DNA of 64,000 nucleotides, taken from Lingula anatina (taxonomy: Eukaryota > Brachiopoda > Lingulata > Lingulida > Lingulidae). The notes beneath the pieces are model-generated. The model was not told the DNA's origin, made no database searches, and saw only the letters and a list, made by a program, of their open reading frames with translations. This document shows positions 60,481 to 64,000 of this stretch, piece after piece. The stretch spans positions 74,082-138,081 of the forward strand of contig NW_019775983.1 in NCBI RefSeq assembly GCF_001039355.2, given 5' to 3'. The stretch's first letter is position 1; each line of letters opens with the position of its first letter. A program made the translations under genes and the position numbers.

Positions 60481-61351
60481 TTTTACAAACGGGTCTCCCA
60501 TGCAGCGTTTGACACTCGCACTCGCCAGCACGCCAATGCGAGTAAAAATTAAATTTGGCGTGGGAAATTTTGGCGAGTATATTTATGTCAACTTTCTATA
60601 TTAAGTGTATCGGCAAAATTTAGACTCAATAAAAGTCCGATTGACATGCCAACATTTACGGGGAAGTTCAGGGAATTCCCCTAACTTCTAACCTCGTTTT
60701 TACTTTCATAAGTAATAATCGTGATTGGTTGATGTTGGGGAATTCTGTAATGACGTATTCACAGTCTCACTGTCGATTTTGAAAGCCCCTACCCTTCGTT
60801 AGCGCGACGGAGTTTTACAAAGTACGTCTTGGGATTATGCGCAGTCGATACTTCCGGGAGAAAGCGTGCCAGTGGATCATTTAGCAGATTTGAAAATTAG
60901 GAACGTCCCATAGAAGAGACTGAGAACGTCTCAGAATCAGCATCAAGTGATGAGTAAACAAAATCAAAGCAGAAATTAACTGATGCAAGCTAACGGTCTG
61001 AGCTCTCTGACCCAATTAAAGCATGTTTCTGACGTTCTCTAAAATCTTTTTCTGAGCAGAGCAAAAAAAGGTTTTTTTTCAAGGTTAGCAACGTGTTTAG
61101 GGTAAAACAACTCGAATTACCTACCTTGCGCTAATACAATACAATACAATACCATTCAAGTAAAGCTATATAACGAATTTCATTTCATCTCGGATACACT
61201 TAAAATTTTAACAATCTCGTTATCTTTACAGCTATTCACCGATTTCATCTCAGTCAGGGCGACCTACAGAGTGCACCCATAATATCACATAAGTTTAGTT
61301 GTAATATTAATAATATTTAATTAAAGCTCATTTTAATATTTATCTTGAAAC

Positions 61352-62382
61352 AAGTAGGGCAGACCGGGGCTAAACGCCCAGTCGGGGTCAAACGCCCACC
61401 CGCTTTTTTTCAGGTATTACGTATAAATACGCGTCTCGTGATATTTTGTCCACTTCCGATTTCCAGCAGACTTATCCTCCATGACGGAGATGACCACAAA
61501 CTAAAAAATAAGCATTTTATGATAATTTGTTCATTTTTGCCTTGTTTACTGTTATTTAGCCTTTTCCTTAACATCAGTGACACCACCTACCAAATGCACG
61601 AATTCAAAAAACTTTGTTGGTGACAGATGATATGGTATCAGACCTCCATACAAGTTTCGATGAAGTCAGATTGTATAAAACTTACAAAACTTACAAAATC
61701 TCACTTTGGGGCAAAACGCCCATGCTGATATGGGGCAAAACGCCTATAGTGGGCGTTTTGCCCCGATCACTGGGCGTTTTGCCCCCTTTCGTTTTTAAAT
61801 AAAAAATAATTCTAAAAAGATGCGGAAGTGTTCTTTCATGCATGTTTTTTTATTGTATATCATCAGTTATAACACTTATATGGGGAAAAGCCAAAGCAAG
61901 TGGCTGTACTAGGAACTTAATTTTGGAAGTATCACAGTGCCCTGTCGTAAAGAGTAGAATTACAGCTCATTCTGAATAAATTTGATGGGTATTTTTATTA
62001 TCTCAGTACCCCAAAATATTATATGTTGCTTTTAAAGGCTTACTAAGTTGTCTCGTAGACATATAATTTGATTTCATTTTGCTTTGTACAAAGGCGGGGC
62101 ATAACGCCTATAGTTTGGGGCAAGACGCCCACGGTGGGCGTTTAGCCCCGTGGTGCGAGGCGTAATGCCCCAGCCATGGGGCAAAAAGGCCGATTTTATA
62201 ATTTACCTATTTTTTACCTATAAGGTTTTTCTTTTGTTTGTTTCCAAAAGTGTTAGTATCAGTCTGTAGTCTAGACAGCCCTTCATAGTTAACACCCACT
62301 TTGAACGGTCTATACCTTCAGCAGGGAAAATTGTGATGTTTCTTGCTTAAGGGGGGCGTTTAGCCCCGGTCTACCCCACTTC
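61352..62382. mobile_element. GGGGCAAAACGCCC palindrome-rich element
   Basis: The ends are inverted: AGTAGGGCAGACCGGGGCTA at the left and the complement of AGTGGGGTAGACCGGGGCTA at the right, continuing AACGCCC. Two internal clusters (61709-61785 and 62092-62195) carry GGGGCAAAACGCCC and GGGCGTTTTGCCCC alternately. No transposase is present. This looks like a non-autonomous DNA element whose subterminal motifs have multiplied. Confidence 0.65.
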
Positions 62383-62384
62383 TA

Positions 62385-64000
62385 GAGCCTAGAATGAGTA
62401 AAAAGAGTAAAACGATTGATCAAAACTGTTTTTAATTTTATCTTAATTTGCATCTGACTTAAAACTAACTAACTGCAGCATTGGTACCTGATAACATCTC
62501 AATCATCAGTCATTACCACATGGCCTCTACTTTGAATATTTGGCTGGTAACTTCTTAACAAAACAGGCCAAAGTCTAGCATGTACACTTTCAGTTTGGCC
62601 TGTAACTTTCAAAACTCACTGGCCAAATTGGCCTGTGCTATTTCAAACGAAGGTCAACACTGAATGTAGCGCAATAACCACAGATGGTGTAATGCCCCAC
62701 TTTCCCCCGTATATGTATTTGTTAAGCTAGTTTACAAAGTCAAACATTTACATTTAAAGGCATAACTTGCATGTTATCTTTACTGGTATTGATAACAATA
62801 AAATAAACAATAACCACATCCACGATAGTAAATTATAAAATAAATTGCTGTGTGAAAATCGATTACAATTATTGCATTCACAAGAACGTGTAGATTATTG
62901 GGATTATAGACGCGTTAACACATATTTCCAAAACTGAAAGTATTAGGTTAAATAAAGTCCAATGAAGACACAGCGTTTCGTCTGAACCCAACGTTTAATT
63001 TTGACTACAGTTGAGTTATTTGGCACTTTCATTCAATGATTTGCAATTGACCTCCTCTGTAAATGTGACAGACATGATATGACGCAACCAGTTTGTAGTT
63101 TTAATACGTAAAGGGGCCTAAGTTTAAAGAGGAAGAGCAATTCTACTTTGTAATCCTCAACCTGAGCCTTGTTTAAATTGTGGATAACCTTGAAATTAAG
63201 CCAACAGAAATGAGTCAATTTTTATCTGAGAGCAAACACGGATCAGCTGTTTTAAGTGGGTTATGTCAACATTCCAAGAAGACGCCAGGGACCGGTCATT
63301 AATTAAGTGTGTGTCCATGATAAGACCAGTCAGAGGGTGGCAAGGTGGGGGTCAACAGATTTCAACCAAATTCATAATATTGTTGCATATATAGGAGATT
63401 TAAGATTGAAGGCAACAATCCCAAAAGAAATCATTGGATATAATTATAATATGATATTATATGTTTTGGCCATTTTTAGCTTGATTTTCAGCTTCGGTCA
63501 ATAATGCCACTTCATAAGCAAATATTTCAAAACTGATGACTTTTTAAAATTAATTGAAAATTTACCTATTTAAACCAGCCATTTGCCATTGAGAATATGT
63601 TACTAAATTTCAGTTTAACCCACAAACTAACGAGCCACGCCCATTTTTATGACCCCACCCCCCAAACTCACTTTTCTACCAAGCAATGTTCAAGCATTCA
63701 TATCTCTCTTTTTGCAGGCTTGACAGCCATAAAATTTTATAGGGATCCTAAGCATATATTGGTCTAATCATACAAAATTCAAAAAGTGTGTTAAACACAA
63801 CAGAAGACATTGAAAAAGTGCCTCAAACTTTAGCAATTTTAGCAGAAAACCAAACGGCCGAAATCAAGATATCAGTACATTTTGAGATAATACCTTCCAA
63901 TAATCAAATTTAATCAAAGACTCACAGCCAGGAATTCAAACTATGCTTTGATAAGGGCAAATCTATCCAATTTTTATAAATACAAAATGGCTGCCATCAA
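62385..64000. other. No gene seen
   Basis: AT-rich sequence without recognisable coding exons, RNA genes or repeats apart from short simple tracts. Confidence 0.5.

Overview
This is AT-rich nuclear DNA from an invertebrate animal. Genes have introns with GT..AG borders, AATAAA poly(A) signals and TATA promoters. About half of the recognisable sequence is decayed transposons. The expanded galactose-3-O-sulfotransferase-like (Gal3ST) family together with the transposon mix (Tc1, piggyBac, Harbinger-like, hAT-like, RTE and CR1/L2-like LINEs) fits a marine invertebrate such as an amphioxus, hemichordate, echinoderm or mollusc. I cannot fix the species.

Region 1 (1-42 kb) is a tandemly duplicated, minus-strand gene cluster. 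Four copies of a two-exon, type II membrane Gal3ST gene lie here. Copy A (4868-9052) is broken by a 4-base frameshift and a Harbinger-like insertion. Copy B (17081-17559) is a deletion chimera of exon 1 and the end of exon 2. Copies C (21166-23429) and D (33947-38543) are intact; each encodes 379 residues through 139-nt and 1001-nt coding exons. Upstream of C and of D, on the same strand, sits a small gene that appears to encode a secreted, dibasic-processed, cysteine-rich peptide (28225-28560 and 40719-41187). Peptide gene plus Gal3ST was therefore copied as one unit. LINE, Tc1, piggyBac and MITE remnants fill the spaces, and a subtilisin-like protease relic lies at about 32 kb.

Region 2 (42.4-52.8 kb) holds a minus-strand multi-exon gene whose exons splice in phase. 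It encodes an unusual protein with a central trypsin-like fold domain (His, Asp and Ser all present) and no recognisable C-terminal half. Two tiny exons (25 and 19 nt) can each, but not together, keep the frame. A Tc1 element, a 302-base gap and two copies of a roughly 200-bp repeat lie in its introns.

Region 3 (53-64 kb) shows no gene I can support. It holds LINE and Tc1 relics, a third copy of the roughly 200-bp repeat and a 1-kb element full of GGGGCAAAACGCCC palindromes.

Assembly caution: three single-N joins (913, 19569, 41647) occur. Two of them abut near-identical direct duplications of about 0.9 kb, which may be unmerged contig overlaps or haplotypes rather than real tandem repeats.
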